From: Streptomyces sp. TLI_235
GTDB lineage: Bacteria; Actinomycetota; Actinomycetes; Streptomycetales; Streptomycetaceae
Assembly (NCBI GenBank): GCA_002300355.1
Contig: NSGV01000001.1
Span: 2,480,001-2,544,000 of the forward strand
Direction of reading: 5' to 3'
DNA length: 64,000 nt
In this document: in pieces, positions 55,178 through 64,000 of the stretch
Layout: the number at the start of each line of letters is the position of its first letter
Position numbering within the stretch: position 1 is the stretch's first letter
Notes under the pieces: generated by a model
Database searches by the model: none
The model's input: the letters and a program-made list of their open reading frames with translations, nothing else
Told to the model about the DNA's origin: nothing
Program-made: the position numbers and the translations under genes

Positions 55178-55197
55178 GCGTCGCCGCGCGGCGACGC
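55178..55197. promoter_or_regulatory. perfect 20-bp palindrome upstream of clgR
   Basis: GCGTCGCCGCGCGGCGACGC is fully self-complementary and lies about 170 bases upstream of the clgR start in the clgR-cinA gap. It could be an operator for clgR, or a terminator-type cruciform for cinA. It is not a clear ClgR box. The 272-base gap has no other feature that I recognise. Confidence 0.4.
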
Positions 55198-55282
55198 GGT
55201 TGGCTCTGTTCTGCCCGCCCAGGGCCTGTGCTGTAACACGATCCTCCAGCTCGGGCGGCCGATTCGGAGATTTCGGGAAAGC

Positions 55283-55780
55283 TCAGCGCGACGGACCGTC
55301 ACTCGCTAGGCGCTCGAGCAGCAGCTCCAGAGCGGCCGCCACGGTCGTGCGACGGATGATTGCACGTGGCCCTGACAACACCCGGGAGTCGGCCCGTGTT
55401 CCCGAAGGGCCGGCGAAACCGATGTGCACGGTGCCCACGGGCATCCCGTCCTGCGGCTCCGGTCCGGCCACGCCGGTGGTGGCGAGCCCGTAGGTCGCGC
55501 CGAGCAGCGTCCGTACGCCCTCGGCCATCTGGCGGGCCACCACGGGGTGCACGGGGCCGTGGACGGCCAGCAGGCCCTCGTCCACGCCCAGCACGGAGGC
55601 CTTCACGTCGGTCGCGTACGCGGTGACGGAGCCTCGGAAGGTGGCGGAGGCGCCCGGGACGTCGACCAGAGCGGCCGCCAGCAGACCGCCCGTCAGCGAC
55701 TCGGCGACCGCGACGGTGGCGCCGCTGCCGCGCAGCGCGGCGTGCACCCGCTCGGCGAGGCCTTCCCCCGGCGTGCTCAT
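55283..55780 (-). CDS. cinA: CinA C-terminal domain protein (nicotinamide-nucleotide amidase type)
   Basis: A 165-residue protein that is only the C-terminal half of CinA (PncC). Motifs are [23 protein letters not shown] near residue 25, [17 protein letters not shown], and the [15 protein letters not shown] loop. PncC-type domains deamidate nicotinamide mononucleotide; activity here is by homology only. It overlaps the pgsA stop (ATGA) and is the third gene of rimO-pgsA-cinA. Confidence 0.93.
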   Translation of the reverse strand: MSTPGEGLAERVHAALRGSGATVAVAESLTGGLLAAALVDVPGASATFRGSVTAYATDVKASVLGVDEGLLAVHGPVHPVVARQMAEGVRTLLGATYGLATTGVAGPEPQDGMPVGTVHIGFAGPSGTRADSRVLSGPRAIIRRTTVAAALELLLERLASDGPSR

Positions 55781-56436
55781 CGGCCGGCGGCCTCCTGCTC
55801 GGCGGCCCGCTGCCGGGCGAGGCCCTCGCGGCGCAGCCGGATCGCCTGGCCGACGTAGTCGAGGCCGGTGCCGACGGTGAGCAGCACGGCGGCGCCCATG
55901 ACCACGGCGCGGGCGGTGGCCAGCGGGCCGGTCAGCACCAGCACGTACATGCCGACGGCGATGCCCTGGGTGAGGGTCTTGAGCTTGCCGCCGCGGCTGG
56001 CCGGGATGACCGCGTACCGGATGACCCAGAACCGCATCAGGGTGATGCCGAGTTCGCGGGCGAGGATGACCACGGTGATCCACCAGGGCAGGTCGCCGAG
56101 GATCGAGAGGCCGATCAGCGCGGCGCCCATGATCGCCTTGTCGGCGATCGGGTCGGCGATCTTGCCGAAGTCGGTGATCAGGCCCTTGCGGCGGGCGAGC
56201 TCGCCGTCGAAGACGTCCGTGATCATGGCGATGGCGAAGGAGGCCCAGGCGACCGAGCGCCACTTGGGGTCGTGGCCGCCGTCCGCGAAGAGCAGCAGCA
56301 CGAAGACCGGCACCAGCAGCAGGCGGAGCATCGTCAGGATGTTGGCGATGTTCCAGACGCCCGGCTGCTGCGGCGACGGCGCGGCCCCGGGGCGGCCGGG
56401 CGGGGCCGCGGTCGGGGCGCCGGGCCCCTTGGTCAT
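55777..56436 (-). CDS. pgsA: CDP-diacylglycerol-glycerol-3-phosphate 3-phosphatidyltransferase
   Basis: A 219-residue membrane enzyme making phosphatidylglycerol phosphate. The CDP-alcohol phosphotransferase signature is present: [27 protein letters not shown]. Four or five membrane helices are predicted and the N-terminus is Pro/Gly-rich. The ATG overlaps the rimO stop (ATGA), and the stop overlaps cinA. It is the homologue of mycobacterial pgsA3, so a related CDP-alcohol substrate cannot be excluded. Confidence 0.93.
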   Translation of the reverse strand: MTKGPGAPTAAPPGRPGAAPSPQQPGVWNIANILTMLRLLLVPVFVLLLFADGGHDPKWRSVAWASFAIAMITDVFDGELARRKGLITDFGKIADPIADKAIMGAALIGLSILGDLPWWITVVILARELGITLMRFWVIRYAVIPASRGGKLKTLTQGIAVGMYVLVLTGPLATARAVVMGAAVLLTVGTGLDYVGQAIRLRREGLARQRAAEQEAAGR

Positions 56437-57893
56437 GCGTCCGCTCCTGGGGCTGCGTCGCCGACGACCTCGGCGACCAGGTCGACGCCCTCGGTGGCGA
56501 CCACCACGGCCCGGTAGAACCGGCCGATCTCGGCGTCGTCCGCGCCGAGCAGGGTGGTGAGGCCGTCCGTCTCCGGGGCCTGGTGGGCGGCGCGGCCCTC
56601 GACGGTGCCGTCCTCGACGGACTCGACGAGGACCAGGACCTCGCTGCCGATCCGCTCCTCGGCGCGCTGGGCCGTGAGCTCCTCGGCCAGCCGGGAGAGC
56701 CGGGCGAGGCGGTCGGCGACGACGTCCTCGGGCAGCTTGCCGTCGAGGGTCGCGGCCTCGGTGCCGTCCTCGTCGGAGTAGCCGAAGACGCCGATCGCGT
56801 CGAGGCGGGCGCCGGAGACGAAGCGTTCCAGCTCGGCGAAGTCCTCCTCGGTCTCGCCGGGGAAGCCGACGATGAAGTTGGAGCGGGCGCCGGCCTGCGG
56901 GGCCTTGGCCCGGATGCCGCCCAGCAGGTCCAGGAACTGGTCGGTGGAGCCGAAGCGGCGCATCCGCCGCAGAACGGTCGGCGCGGAGTGCTGGAAGGAC
57001 AGGTCGAAGTAGGGCACGACCTTGTCGATCGAGGTCATGGCGTCGATCAGGCCGGGTCGCATCTCGGCGGGCTGCAGGTAGCTGACCCGGATGCGCTCGA
57101 TCCCGTCGATCTCGGCGATCTCGGCGAGCAGGGTCTCCAGCAGCCGGATGTCGCCGAGGTCCTTGCCGTACGAGGTGTTGTTCTCGCTGACCAGGACGAT
57201 CTCCCGGACACCCTCGCCGGCCAGCCAGCGGGCCTCGTTCAGCACGTCGGAGGGGCGGCGCGAGATGAACGAGCCGCGGAAGGCCGGGATGGCGCAGAAC
57301 GAACATCGGCGGTCGCAGCCGGAGGCCAGCTTGATCGAGGCGACCGGGCTGTCGTCGAGCCGCTTGCGCAGGGTGCGGGGGCCGGACGCCGGGGCGAGGC
57401 CCTCGGGGAGGTCCTCGGGGGCGCCGTGGCCGGGCAGTGCGACCTCGGGGGCGGCGGCCTGCCGCTCGACCGGGGAGAGCGGCAGCAGCTTGCGGCGGTC
57501 GCGCGGGGTGTGCGCCTCGACGTGGCCGCCGGCGAGGATGGTCTGCAGCCGGCCGGAGATGTCGGTGTAGTCGTCGAAGCCGAGCACGCCGTCCGCCTCG
57601 GGCAGCGCCTCGGCGAGCTCCTTGCCGTAGCGCTCGGCCATGCAGCCGACCGCGACGACGGCCTGGGTGCGGCCGTGGCCCTTGAGGTCGTTGGCCTCCA
57701 GCAGGGCGTCGACGGAGTCCTTCTTGGCGGCCTCGACGAACCCGCAGGTGTTGACCACGGCGACGTCGGCGTCGGCGGCGTCGTCGACCAGCTGCCAGCC
57801 GTCGGCCTCCAGTCGCCCGGCGAGTTCCTCGGAGTCCACCTCGTTGCGGGCGCATCCGAGCGTGACAAGGGCGACAGTACGGCGTTCAGGCAT
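56433..57893 (-). CDS. rimO: ribosomal protein S12 methylthiotransferase RimO
   Basis: A 486-residue radical-SAM methylthiotransferase that modifies the conserved Asp of ribosomal protein S12. N-terminal cluster cysteines are in [26 protein letters not shown] and [10 protein letters not shown]; the SAM cluster is [16 protein letters not shown] (about 194); a TRAM domain ends the protein. The ATG at 57893 has no ribosome-binding site, but TAATCT ends 7 bases before it, suggesting a leaderless mRNA. It is the first gene of rimO-pgsA-cinA, with ATGA overlaps. Confidence 0.96.
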   Translation of the reverse strand: MPERRTVALVTLGCARNEVDSEELAGRLEADGWQLVDDAADADVAVVNTCGFVEAAKKDSVDALLEANDLKGHGRTQAVVAVGCMAERYGKELAEALPEADGVLGFDDYTDISGRLQTILAGGHVEAHTPRDRRKLLPLSPVERQAAAPEVALPGHGAPEDLPEGLAPASGPRTLRKRLDDSPVASIKLASGCDRRCSFCAIPAFRGSFISRRPSDVLNEARWLAGEGVREIVLVSENNTSYGKDLGDIRLLETLLAEIAEIDGIERIRVSYLQPAEMRPGLIDAMTSIDKVVPYFDLSFQHSAPTVLRRMRRFGSTDQFLDLLGGIRAKAPQAGARSNFIVGFPGETEEDFAELERFVSGARLDAIGVFGYSDEDGTEAATLDGKLPEDVVADRLARLSRLAEELTAQRAEERIGSEVLVLVESVEDGTVEGRAAHQAPETDGLTTLLGADDAEIGRFYRAVVVATEGVDLVAEVVGDAAPGADA

Positions 57894-57900
57894 GACGCCA

Positions 57901-57906
57901 AGATTA
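57901..57906 (-). promoter_or_regulatory. -10 element of a leaderless rimO promoter
   Basis: TAATCT on the minus strand, 7 bases before the rimO ATG, with no Shine-Dalgarno in between. There is no good -35, which is frequent for Streptomyces leaderless promoters. Confidence 0.5.
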
Positions 57907-57966
57907 ACGCGCGGCCCCCGGTGCCGTTCGCCCCGGAGGCCGTGTGTGCCGATCGAAGGCCCCGAC

Positions 57967-58845
57967 TCAGCCTGCCTGCGGGTCTCCCGGGGTGTACGTG
58001 ACGTGCACCACCTGGCCGTCGGCACCGGCCGGACCGAGGTCCTTGCCGTTGACGTACACGTGCACGGCGCCGGCGTTGCCGAGCACCAGGCTGATCTGCT
58101 TGGGGTCGGTGAAGGTCTGGGCCTGGCCGGTCTCCAGGTTGTTGGAGAACAGCGCCTTGCCCTTGCCGTCCTTGGCGGAGACCCAGCTGGTGGCCTTCTC
58201 GGCGACGAGCTTCACGGTGACCTTGTCGGCCGGGGCCGCGGCGATCGGGGCGAGGCTCGGCGCGGGCGCAGGGGGCTGGGCGGAGGCGCTGGCCGGGGCG
58301 GAGCCGGCGGCGCTGGCCAGCGGGGAGCTGGCGGCACCGGTCGCCGGGGTGTTGGAGTGCCCGCCGAACAGGTTGAAGCCGATCAGGGCGACCACGGCGA
58401 CGATGGCGACCACCATGGGGGTGGTCCAGTTCGGCCGGCGGTGGTCGTTGACCTTGATCGGGGTGGTGTCGAGGAGCTGGGTCGGACGGCGGTCGGCCGG
58501 GGAGCCGCCGTGCGCCGCGTCGTAGCGGGCGACCAGATCGTCGCCGTCGACACCGACGGCGCGGGCCAGGGCGCGGATGTGGCCGCGGGCGTAGAAGTCG
58601 CCGCCGCAGCGGGAGAAGTCGTCCTGCTCGATGGCGTGCACGATCGGAACGCGGACGCGGGTGCTCGTGCTCACCTGATCGACGGTCAGGCCGGCGTCGA
58701 TACGGGCGGTGGTGAGCACACGACCGATGCTCGGGAGGTCTTCGGCAGGCTGGTCGGCCGCCGGCGCCGGCTGCCCCGGTTCGTTCCGGGACGTGCGGGC
58801 GGAGGGCCGGCGGCTGCCACGGTCGGGGGACTTGCCGATGGTCAC
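57967..58845 (-). CDS. RodZ-like membrane protein with HTH and DUF4115 domains
   Basis: A 292-residue bitopic protein. A cytoplasmic XRE-like HTH ([36 protein letters not shown], about 40-80) is followed by one membrane helix ([20 protein letters not shown], about 145-165), a Pro/Ala/Ser linker and an outer DUF4115 domain of about 85 residues ([21 protein letters not shown]). This is the RodZ layout; RodZ links MreB and the cell-wall machinery. The GTG at 58845 follows AAAGG. It is between ftsK and rimO, a conserved cell-envelope neighbourhood. Confidence 0.87.
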   Translation of the reverse strand: MTIGKSPDRGSRRPSARTSRNEPGQPAPAADQPAEDLPSIGRVLTTARIDAGLTVDQVSTSTRVRVPIVHAIEQDDFSRCGGDFYARGHIRALARAVGVDGDDLVARYDAAHGGSPADRRPTQLLDTTPIKVNDHRRPNWTTPMVVAIVAVVALIGFNLFGGHSNTPATGAASSPLASAAGSAPASASAQPPAPAPSLAPIAAAPADKVTVKLVAEKATSWVSAKDGKGKALFSNNLETGQAQTFTDPKQISLVLGNAGAVHVYVNGKDLGPAGADGQVVHVTYTPGDPQAG

Positions 58846-59005
58846 TGGACGCGCCTTTCGAGCGTTGGCCACCTGCTGAGAAAACAGTCTAGGGGCGGGG
58901 GTGGAACGAATCTCAAGCGGAATAGGCCCGAACGTGGGCGGCTCGCCGGCCGCGTCTGACGGCAGGTCAGCGCAGGCCGGGCGCACAATTCGTCCCCGCC
59001 CCGAT

Positions 59006-59038
59006 AGGGACGCGCCGACTGCTCGGCGCGGTTCCCCC
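59006..59038 (-). terminator. hairpin after ftsK
   Basis: CGCGCCGA-ctgc-TCGGCGCG is a perfect 8-bp stem, extended by GGGA/TCCC pairs with a bulge, about 40 bases past the ftsK stop. Confidence 0.6.
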
Positions 59039-59074
59039 TACTTATCACATTCCTCCGAACGAGTGAGAAGCGGC

Positions 59075-61729
59075 TCATCCACGGAGTGTCAGCAGGACAC
59101 CGTCCAACTCGTCCGGCTTCACCAGCACGTCCCGCGCCTTGGAGCCCTCGCTGGGGCCGACGATGCCCCGGGACTCCATCAGGTCCATCAGCCGTCCGGC
59201 CTTGGCGAAGCCGACCCGCAGCTTGCGCTGGAGCATCGAGGTCGAGCCGAACTGGGTCGAGACGACCAGCTCGGCGGCCTGGATCAACAGGTCGAGGTCG
59301 TCGCCGATCTCCTCGTCGATCTCCTTCTTCGGGCCGCCGCCGACCGTGACGTCGTCCCGGTAGACGGCACCCATCTGGTCCTTGCAGTGCTGGACGATCT
59401 TGGCGATCTCCGCCTCGGTGACGAACGCGCCCTGCATGCGGACCGGCTTGGAGGCGCCCATCGGCAGGAAGAGCGCGTCGCCCTTGCCGATCAGCTTCTC
59501 CGCGCCGGGCTGGTCGAGGATGACCCGGGAGTCGGCCATCGCCGAGGTGGCGAAGGCCAGCCGGGACGGCACGTTGGCCTTGATCAGGCCGGTCACCACG
59601 TCCACCGAGGGCCGCTGGGTGGCGAGCACCAGGTGGATGCCGGCCGCGCGGGCCAGCTGGGTGATCCGGACGACCGAGTCCTCGACGTCCCGCGGCGCGA
59701 CCATCATCAGGTCGGCCAGCTCGTCGACGATGACCAGCAGGTACGGATAGGGCGTCAGCTCGCGCTCGCTGCCGAGCGGCGGCTTGAGCCTGCCGGAGCG
59801 CACGGCGGCGTTGAAGTCGTCGACGTGCCGGAAGCCGAAGGCCGCCAGGTCGTCGTAGCGCATGTCCATCTCGCGCACCACCCACTGGAGGGCCTCGGCG
59901 GCCTTCTTCGGGTTGGTGATGATCGGCGTGATCAGGTGCGGGATGCCCTCGTACGCGGTCAGCTCGACGCGCTTGGGGTCGACCAGCACCATCCGCACCT
60001 CGTCCGGGGTGGCCCGGGCGAGGACGGAGGTGATCAGGCAGTTGATGCACGAGGACTTGCCCGCGCCGGTGGCGCCGGCGACGAGGATGTGCGGCATCTT
60101 CGCGAGGTTGGCCATCACGGTGTGGCCCTCGACGTCCTTGCCCATGCCGACGACCATCGGGTGGTCGTCGTCGGCGGCGGCGCGCGAACGCAGCAGGTCG
60201 CCGAGGTTGACCATCTCGCGGTCCCGGTTGGGGATCTCCACGCCGACCGCGGACTTGCCGGGGATCGGCGAGATGATCCGCACGTCCGGGCTGGCGACGG
60301 CGTAGGCGATGTTCTTGGCCAGCGCGGTGATCCGCTCGACCTTCACGGCGGGGCCGAGCTCGACCTCGTAGCGGGTGACCGTCGGGCCGCGGGTGAAGCC
60401 GGTGACCCGGGCGTCCACCTTGAACTCCGAGAAGACGCCGGTGAGCTGGGCGACCACCTCGTCGTTGAGACGGGATCGGGCCTTCGCCGGGGCGCCGTGC
60501 TCCAGCAGGTCGAGCGGCGGCAGCGCGTAGGGGATGTCCCCGGCGAGGGTGAGCTGCTCCATCCGCACCGGCGCCGGGCCGTGGCCCTCGGGCGCGCCCT
60601 CCGAGCGGGCTGCGGGCACCGCGGGCTCCTCCGGGGGCGCGGTGTTGTCCTTGACCTGGTGGAGCATGCTGGCGACCGCGGGCGAGCCGGGGACGCCGTA
60701 CAGCAGGGCGCCGTCGAGGTCCGCGGCGACGCCGGCGGCGAGGTCGCGGGTCTCGTACGGGTCCTTGACGAACATGTCGGGGACGGCGGAGGCGAGTTCC
60801 GGGTCGTCGACCTGCTTGCGGCGGCGCCGGCGGCGGGCCGGGGCGGCCTCGTCGTCGATGGTGAAGGGCAGCGCGTCGGGGTCGGCGTCCTCGGGCGGCG
60901 CGGTGGAGTGCTCGCGGACACTGCCCGCGGAGCCGTCCGCCGCGGGGCCGCCGGCGAAGGCCGGCTCGACCACGCCGAGCCGCTCGCCGAGCCCGCGCAG
61001 CCGCTCGGGGATCTTGTTGACCGGGGTGGCGGTGACCACCAGCAGGCCGAAGAAGGCGATGAGGAGCAGCAGCGGCACCGCGAGCGGCGGGCCGGCGGCG
61101 GCCATCATCGGGGTGGAGGCGGCCCAGCCGACGACGCCGCCGGCGGCCCGTATCCGGGACGCCCCGCTGGACATGACGGGCGCTCCGCAGCCGATGTGGA
61201 CCAGGCCGAGGACGCCGACCACCAGCGCGGACAGCCCGATCAGGATCCGGCCGCTGGCCTCCGGCCCCTCCGGGTGCCGCATCAGCCGCACGGACACGGC
61301 GCCGAGCAGGAAGGGCACCAGCACGTCGAGCCGGCCGAACAGGCCGGAGACGACGTTCGTGGCCGCCTCGCCGAGCCAGCCCTGCGGGCTGAACCAGGTG
61401 CCGGCGGCGGTGACCAGGGCGAGGGCGAGCAGCAGCAGGGCCACGCCGTCCTTGCGGTGCGCCGGGTCGAGGTTGCGGGCGCCGTGGCCGAAGCCGCGGA
61501 AGAGCGCGCCGACGGAGTGCGCGATGCCGAGCCAGACGGCCCGGACGGCGCGGAAGAGTATCGGGCGGGGCGGCGGCGGGGCGGGCGCCGCGGCCTTCCT
61601 GGCGGGCGCCTTCTTCGCGGCGGCCTTGCGCGGGGCCGCGGGCGTGGCGGCGGCCCTCTTGGCCGGCGCCTTCTTGGCCGGCCCGGGCTTCGGGTTGCGT
61701 GCCTGGCTTCCGGGCGTACGTGTGGCCAT
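59075..61729 (-). CDS. ftsK: DNA translocase FtsK
   Basis: An 884-residue septal DNA pump. A Lys/Ala/Pro-rich N-terminus (AKKAPAKRAAATPAAPRKAA) is followed by four membrane helices (about 95-245), a variable linker, the alpha/beta motor with Walker A AGATGAGKSSC (about 556) and Walker B VIVDELADLMM, and a C-terminal gamma winged helix (LQRKLRVGFAKAGRLMDLMESRGIVGPS) that would read polar KOPS sites. It moves chromosomes during sporulation septation. The ATG has no ribosome-binding site; TAGGCT 8 bases before it suggests a leaderless transcript. Confidence 0.96.
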   Translation of the reverse strand: MATRTPGSQARNPKPGPAKKAPAKRAAATPAAPRKAAAKKAPARKAAAPAPPPPRPILFRAVRAVWLGIAHSVGALFRGFGHGARNLDPAHRKDGVALLLLALALVTAAGTWFSPQGWLGEAATNVVSGLFGRLDVLVPFLLGAVSVRLMRHPEGPEASGRILIGLSALVVGVLGLVHIGCGAPVMSSGASRIRAAGGVVGWAASTPMMAAAGPPLAVPLLLLIAFFGLLVVTATPVNKIPERLRGLGERLGVVEPAFAGGPAADGSAGSVREHSTAPPEDADPDALPFTIDDEAAPARRRRRRKQVDDPELASAVPDMFVKDPYETRDLAAGVAADLDGALLYGVPGSPAVASMLHQVKDNTAPPEEPAVPAARSEGAPEGHGPAPVRMEQLTLAGDIPYALPPLDLLEHGAPAKARSRLNDEVVAQLTGVFSEFKVDARVTGFTRGPTVTRYEVELGPAVKVERITALAKNIAYAVASPDVRIISPIPGKSAVGVEIPNRDREMVNLGDLLRSRAAADDDHPMVVGMGKDVEGHTVMANLAKMPHILVAGATGAGKSSCINCLITSVLARATPDEVRMVLVDPKRVELTAYEGIPHLITPIITNPKKAAEALQWVVREMDMRYDDLAAFGFRHVDDFNAAVRSGRLKPPLGSERELTPYPYLLVIVDELADLMMVAPRDVEDSVVRITQLARAAGIHLVLATQRPSVDVVTGLIKANVPSRLAFATSAMADSRVILDQPGAEKLIGKGDALFLPMGASKPVRMQGAFVTEAEIAKIVQHCKDQMGAVYRDDVTVGGGPKKEIDEEIGDDLDLLIQAAELVVSTQFGSTSMLQRKLRVGFAKAGRLMDLMESRGIVGPSEGSKARDVLVKPDELDGVLLTLRG

Positions 61730-61737
61730 GGCACAGC

Positions 61738-61743
61738 AGCCTA
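61738..61743 (-). promoter_or_regulatory. -10 element of a possible leaderless ftsK promoter
   Basis: TAGGCT on the minus strand ends 8 bases before the ftsK ATG, with no Shine-Dalgarno between. The -35 region is not recognisable. Confidence 0.4.
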
Positions 61744-61862
61744 CCGGCGGCCGGCAGCCCTGCACATGTGACCGAGGGCGAGCGCGGGGGCGTGTCGCCG
61801 ACGTGTTGTCACCGTGGGCCGCTCGGCCGGGCGGGTGGTGCCGCCCCGCGGTCGGCGTGCCG

Positions 61863-62495
61863 TCAGGACGCGCCGGGGCGCAGCGCGTCGAGGGCGCGGC
61901 GCAGACCGGCGAGCTTGCGCTCCAGGTGGGCGGCGCCCGCTGCGGCGGCCGTCTCGGAGGAGCCGTCCAGCTGCTTGGTGAGCGCCTCGGCCTGCTCCTC
62001 CACCGTCGCCAGCCGGGCGGAGAGCTCTCCGAGCAGGGCGCCGCCGAGGGCCGGGGTCTCGCCGGCCTCCAGCTGCAGGCGGAGCAGCGCGGCCTGCTCC
62101 TTGAGCTGGCAGTTCTTCATGTAGAGGTCGACGAAGACGGAGACCTTGGCGCGCAGCACCCACGGGTCGAAGGGCTTGGAGATGTAGTCCACCGCGCCGG
62201 CCGCGTAGCCGCGGAAGGTGTGGTGCGGCCCGTGGTTGATCGCGGTCAGGAAGATGATCGGGATGTCGCGGGTCCGCTCGCGGCGCTTGATGTGCGCGGC
62301 GGTCTCGAAGCCGTCCATGCCGGGCATCTGGACGTCGAGCAGGATCACGGCGAAGTCGTCGGTGAGCAGCGCCTTGAGCGCCTCCTCGCCGGACGAGGCC
62401 CGGACCAGGGTCTGGTCCAGCGCGGAGAGGATGGCCTCCAGCGCGAGCAGGTTCTCCGGCCGATCGTCGACCAGAAGGATCTTCGCCTTCTGCAC
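61863..62495 (-). CDS. osaB: response regulator OsaB (osmoadaptation)
   Basis: A 210-residue regulator. The receiver domain (ILLVDDRPENLLALEAIL, phospho-Asp in VILLDVQMPGMDG, Lys in DYISKPFDPWVL) is followed by a coiled-coil C-terminus (CQLKEQAALLRLQLEAGE ... ARLATVEEQAEALTKQL) and no DNA-binding domain. That layout, and the position between ftsK and a giant hybrid kinase gene, match OsaB of S. coelicolor, needed for aerial growth under osmotic stress. The GTG at 62495 follows GGAGG at 10 bases. Confidence 0.88.
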   Translation of the reverse strand: MQKAKILLVDDRPENLLALEAILSALDQTLVRASSGEEALKALLTDDFAVILLDVQMPGMDGFETAAHIKRRERTRDIPIIFLTAINHGPHHTFRGYAAGAVDYISKPFDPWVLRAKVSVFVDLYMKNCQLKEQAALLRLQLEAGETPALGGALLGELSARLATVEEQAEALTKQLDGSSETAAAAGAAHLERKLAGLRRALDALRPGAS

Positions 62496-62565
62496 CAGGA
62501 CCCGCCCTCCTGCCGGTTGCCTGCCCAGGGCCGGCACCCGCGTGCCGCCCATTACTGACCCGGTC

Positions 62566-62594
62566 ATGCTAGCCGTACCCCCTCGCCCGTCACA
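62566..62594 (-). promoter_or_regulatory. candidate osaB promoter
   Basis: On the minus strand TGTGAC (62594-62589), a 17-base spacer and TAGCAT (62571-62566) give a start near 62559 and a leader of about 64 bases to the osaB GTG. Confidence 0.45.
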
Positions 62595-62642
62595 TCGCTC
62601 CCGGCAACTCGGGCCGCCGGAGCCGCCGATCCGGGACGCCGC

Positions 62643-62664
62643 GTCACCGTTCGGTCACCGTTCG
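62643..62664. repeat. 11-bp tandem repeat upstream of osaB (PHO-box-like)
   Basis: GTCACCGTTCG occurs twice in exact tandem (62643-62653 and 62654-62664). Eleven-base direct repeats with a GGTCACC-type core resemble the units of Streptomyces PhoP boxes. The repeat lies about 50 bases upstream of the candidate osaB -35. Confidence 0.5.
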
Positions 62665-62734
62665 CAACGATTGCGGCACACTACCGGGTTCCCGGTCGGA
62701 CCCGCCAGTGCGGACCGACCTGCGGACCTGGCGG

Positions 62735-64000
62735 CTACCCGACCGGCAGCCACTGGCGCATGACCGCCAGCAGATGGTCGGTCTCGACGGGCTTGGTGAC
62801 GTGGTCGTTGGCGCCCGCCTCCAGGCTCTTCTCGCGGTCCCCCTTCATGGCCTTGGCGGTCAGCGCGACGATCGGCAGGCCCGCGAACTGGGGCATCCGC
62901 CGGATCGCCTCGGTGGTCGCGTAGCCGTCCATCTCCGGCATCATGATGTCCATCAGTACCAGGGCGACGTCCTCGTGCTGCTCCAGCACCTCGATGCCCT
63001 CGCGGCCGTTCTCGGCGTACAGCACCGTCAGCCCGTACTCCTCCAGCACGCTGGTGAGGGCGAAGACGTTGCGGATGTCATCGTCGACGATCAGCACCCG
63101 CTGGCCCTCGAAGCGGCCCTGGAACTGGGCGGCGGCGCCGGGGCGGTCGGCGGCCCGCTCGGGCTGGCGCGGGAACTGCTCGCGCTCGGCTGCGGCCGGC
63201 TCCGCCGTGGGGCGGCTCTCCAGGGCCCGGCGGGGGGTGCGGCCCTCCACGGCGCGGCGACGCTCGGCGGCGCCCCGACGGCGCTCCTCGGCCAGTTCGC
63301 GCACCTCCTGCGCCCAGTGCTCCGCCGGGTTCTCCCCCACCGGCACCGGCATGCCGACCGGGGTGACGCCGACCGCGGCGCGCACCGCCTGGCCGGTCGC
63401 CCGGTCCTGCGGGGCGGCGGCGTCGGGTCCGTCGGCGCGCAGCGGCAGGTACAGCGTGAAGGTGGAGCCGCGGCCGAGTTCGCTCTCGGCGTGGATCTCG
63501 CCGCCGAGCAGCCGGGCGATCTCGCGGCTGATCGACAGGCCGAGGCCGGTGCCGCCGTACTTTCGGCTGGTGCCGCCGTCGGCCTGCCGGAACGGCTCGA
63601 AGATCTCGCGGAGCTTGTTTCCGGGGATGCCGATACCGGTGTCGGAGACCGAGAAGGCGATCAGCTCCTCGTCCGGGTCGCCGATCGCGTCGGCCTCCAG
63701 CAGCTGCTCGCGGACGTGCTGCGGCACCTCACCGTTGGTGACCGGCCGGATCAGCAGGTCGACGGCGCCGGTGTCGGTGAACTTGACCGCGTTGGAGAGC
63801 AGGTTGCGCAGGACCTGCTGGAGGCGCTGCTCGTCGGTGTGCAGGGTGACCGGCAGGTCGTCGGAGACCCGGACGGCGAAGTCCAGGCTCTTGTCCTCGG
63901 CGAGCGGGCGGAAGGCCGCCTCGACGTAGTCGACCAGCTGGACGAGGGCGATCCGGGCCGGGCGGACGTCCATCTTGCCGGCCTCGACCTTGGACAGGTC
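62735..64000 (-). CDS. osaA: hybrid histidine kinase OsaA (N-terminus beyond window edge)
   Basis: The C-terminal 421 codons of a large hybrid sensor kinase. The visible part begins right after the H-box region ([14 protein letters not shown]) and contains a HATPase_c domain (N-box [14 protein letters not shown]-boxes DTGIGIPG and [14 protein letters not shown]), an Arg-rich linker, and a C-terminal receiver ([14 protein letters not shown], Asp in [17 protein letters not shown], Lys in [14 protein letters not shown]). Location and layout match OsaA, the partner of OsaB in osmoadaptation. The 5' part, expected to hold repeated HAMP domains, is outside the window. Confidence 0.85.
   Translation of the reverse strand, partial: DLSKVEAGKMDVRPARIALVQLVDYVEAAFRPLAEDKSLDFAVRVSDDLPVTLHTDEQRLQQVLRNLLSNAVKFTDTGAVDLLIRPVTNGEVPQHVREQLLEADAIGDPDEELIAFSVSDTGIGIPGNKLREIFEPFRQADGGTSRKYGGTGLGLSISREIARLLGGEIHAESELGRGSTFTLYLPLRADGPDAAAPQDRATGQAVRAAVGVTPVGMPVPVGENPAEHWAQEVRELAEERRRGAAERRRAVEGRTPRRALESRPTAEPAAAEREQFPRQPERAADRPGAAAQFQGRFEGQRVLIVDDDIRNVFALTSVLEEYGLTVLYAENGREGIEVLEQHEDVALVLMDIMMPEMDGYATTEAIRRMPQFAGLPIVALTAKAMKGDREKSLEAGANDHVTKPVETDHLLAVMRQWLPVG

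Overview
The window is a 64 kb piece of a very GC-rich actinobacterial chromosome. GTG starts are common, genes overlap by ATGA/GTGA, and the gene set (conservon, RshA, ClgR with a C-terminal Ala-Ala, gluRK-gluABCD, OsaA/OsaB, class II ribonucleotide reductase with NrdR) points to the Streptomycetaceae (Streptomyces or Kitasatospora). From about 9.8 kb to the right end the order resembles the conserved core of Streptomyces chromosomes (nrdJ-nrdR-lexA-dinG ... hflX-rshA-dapF-miaA ... miaB ... glu ... rny-recX-recA ... lhr ... clgR-cinA-pgsA-rimO ... ftsK-osaB-osaA). I see no rRNA, tRNA, CRISPR array, prophage or insertion sequence.

Left part (1-9.8 kb, more variable). A conservon operon cvnA-B-C-D followed by a cytochrome P450 cut by the window edge; a two-gene operon of a small HTH protein and a stand-alone Clp N-domain protein, with twin palindromes lying on a near-perfect and apparently leaderless promoter; a small unknown gene; a secreted lipoprotein of unknown function; a SigX5-like ECF sigma factor followed by a RibD/DHFR-like reductase; and a DUF1963-like protein.

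DNA precursor and DNA damage block (9.8-17 kb). nrdR-nrdJ under two NrdR boxes set 31 bp apart; divergent lexA with its own SOS box; convergent dinG-type helicase. Upstream of dinG lies a motif like the LexA-independent RecA-NDp (ClgR-type) promoter. A full match to the same motif lies upstream of recA (about 46.15 kb), together with a LexA box, and clgR itself is at 54.6 kb.

17-24 kb: a compact NRPS-independent siderophore operon (NIS synthetase plus a single-ORF acetyltransferase/lysine N-hydroxylase fusion) behind an iron box, then two tandem paralogous trypsin-like secreted lipoproteins.

23.7-34.5 kb: hflX, rshA (with a degenerate (p)ppGpp synthetase motif), dapF, a membrane protein, miaA, an Rv0909-like small protein, a LigB-like protein, miaB and a membrane-anchored TAXI-type binding protein.

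34.5-42.4 kb: glutamate sensing and uptake (gluK-gluR divergent from gluABCD), then an FAD monooxygenase.

42.4-64 kb: rny, recX, recA, an AI-2E family permease, DUF3046, a membrane-anchored subtilase, the large helicase lhr, a small membrane protein, clgR, cinA, pgsA, rimO, a RodZ-like protein, ftsK, osaB and the C-terminal part of osaA, which runs off the right edge.
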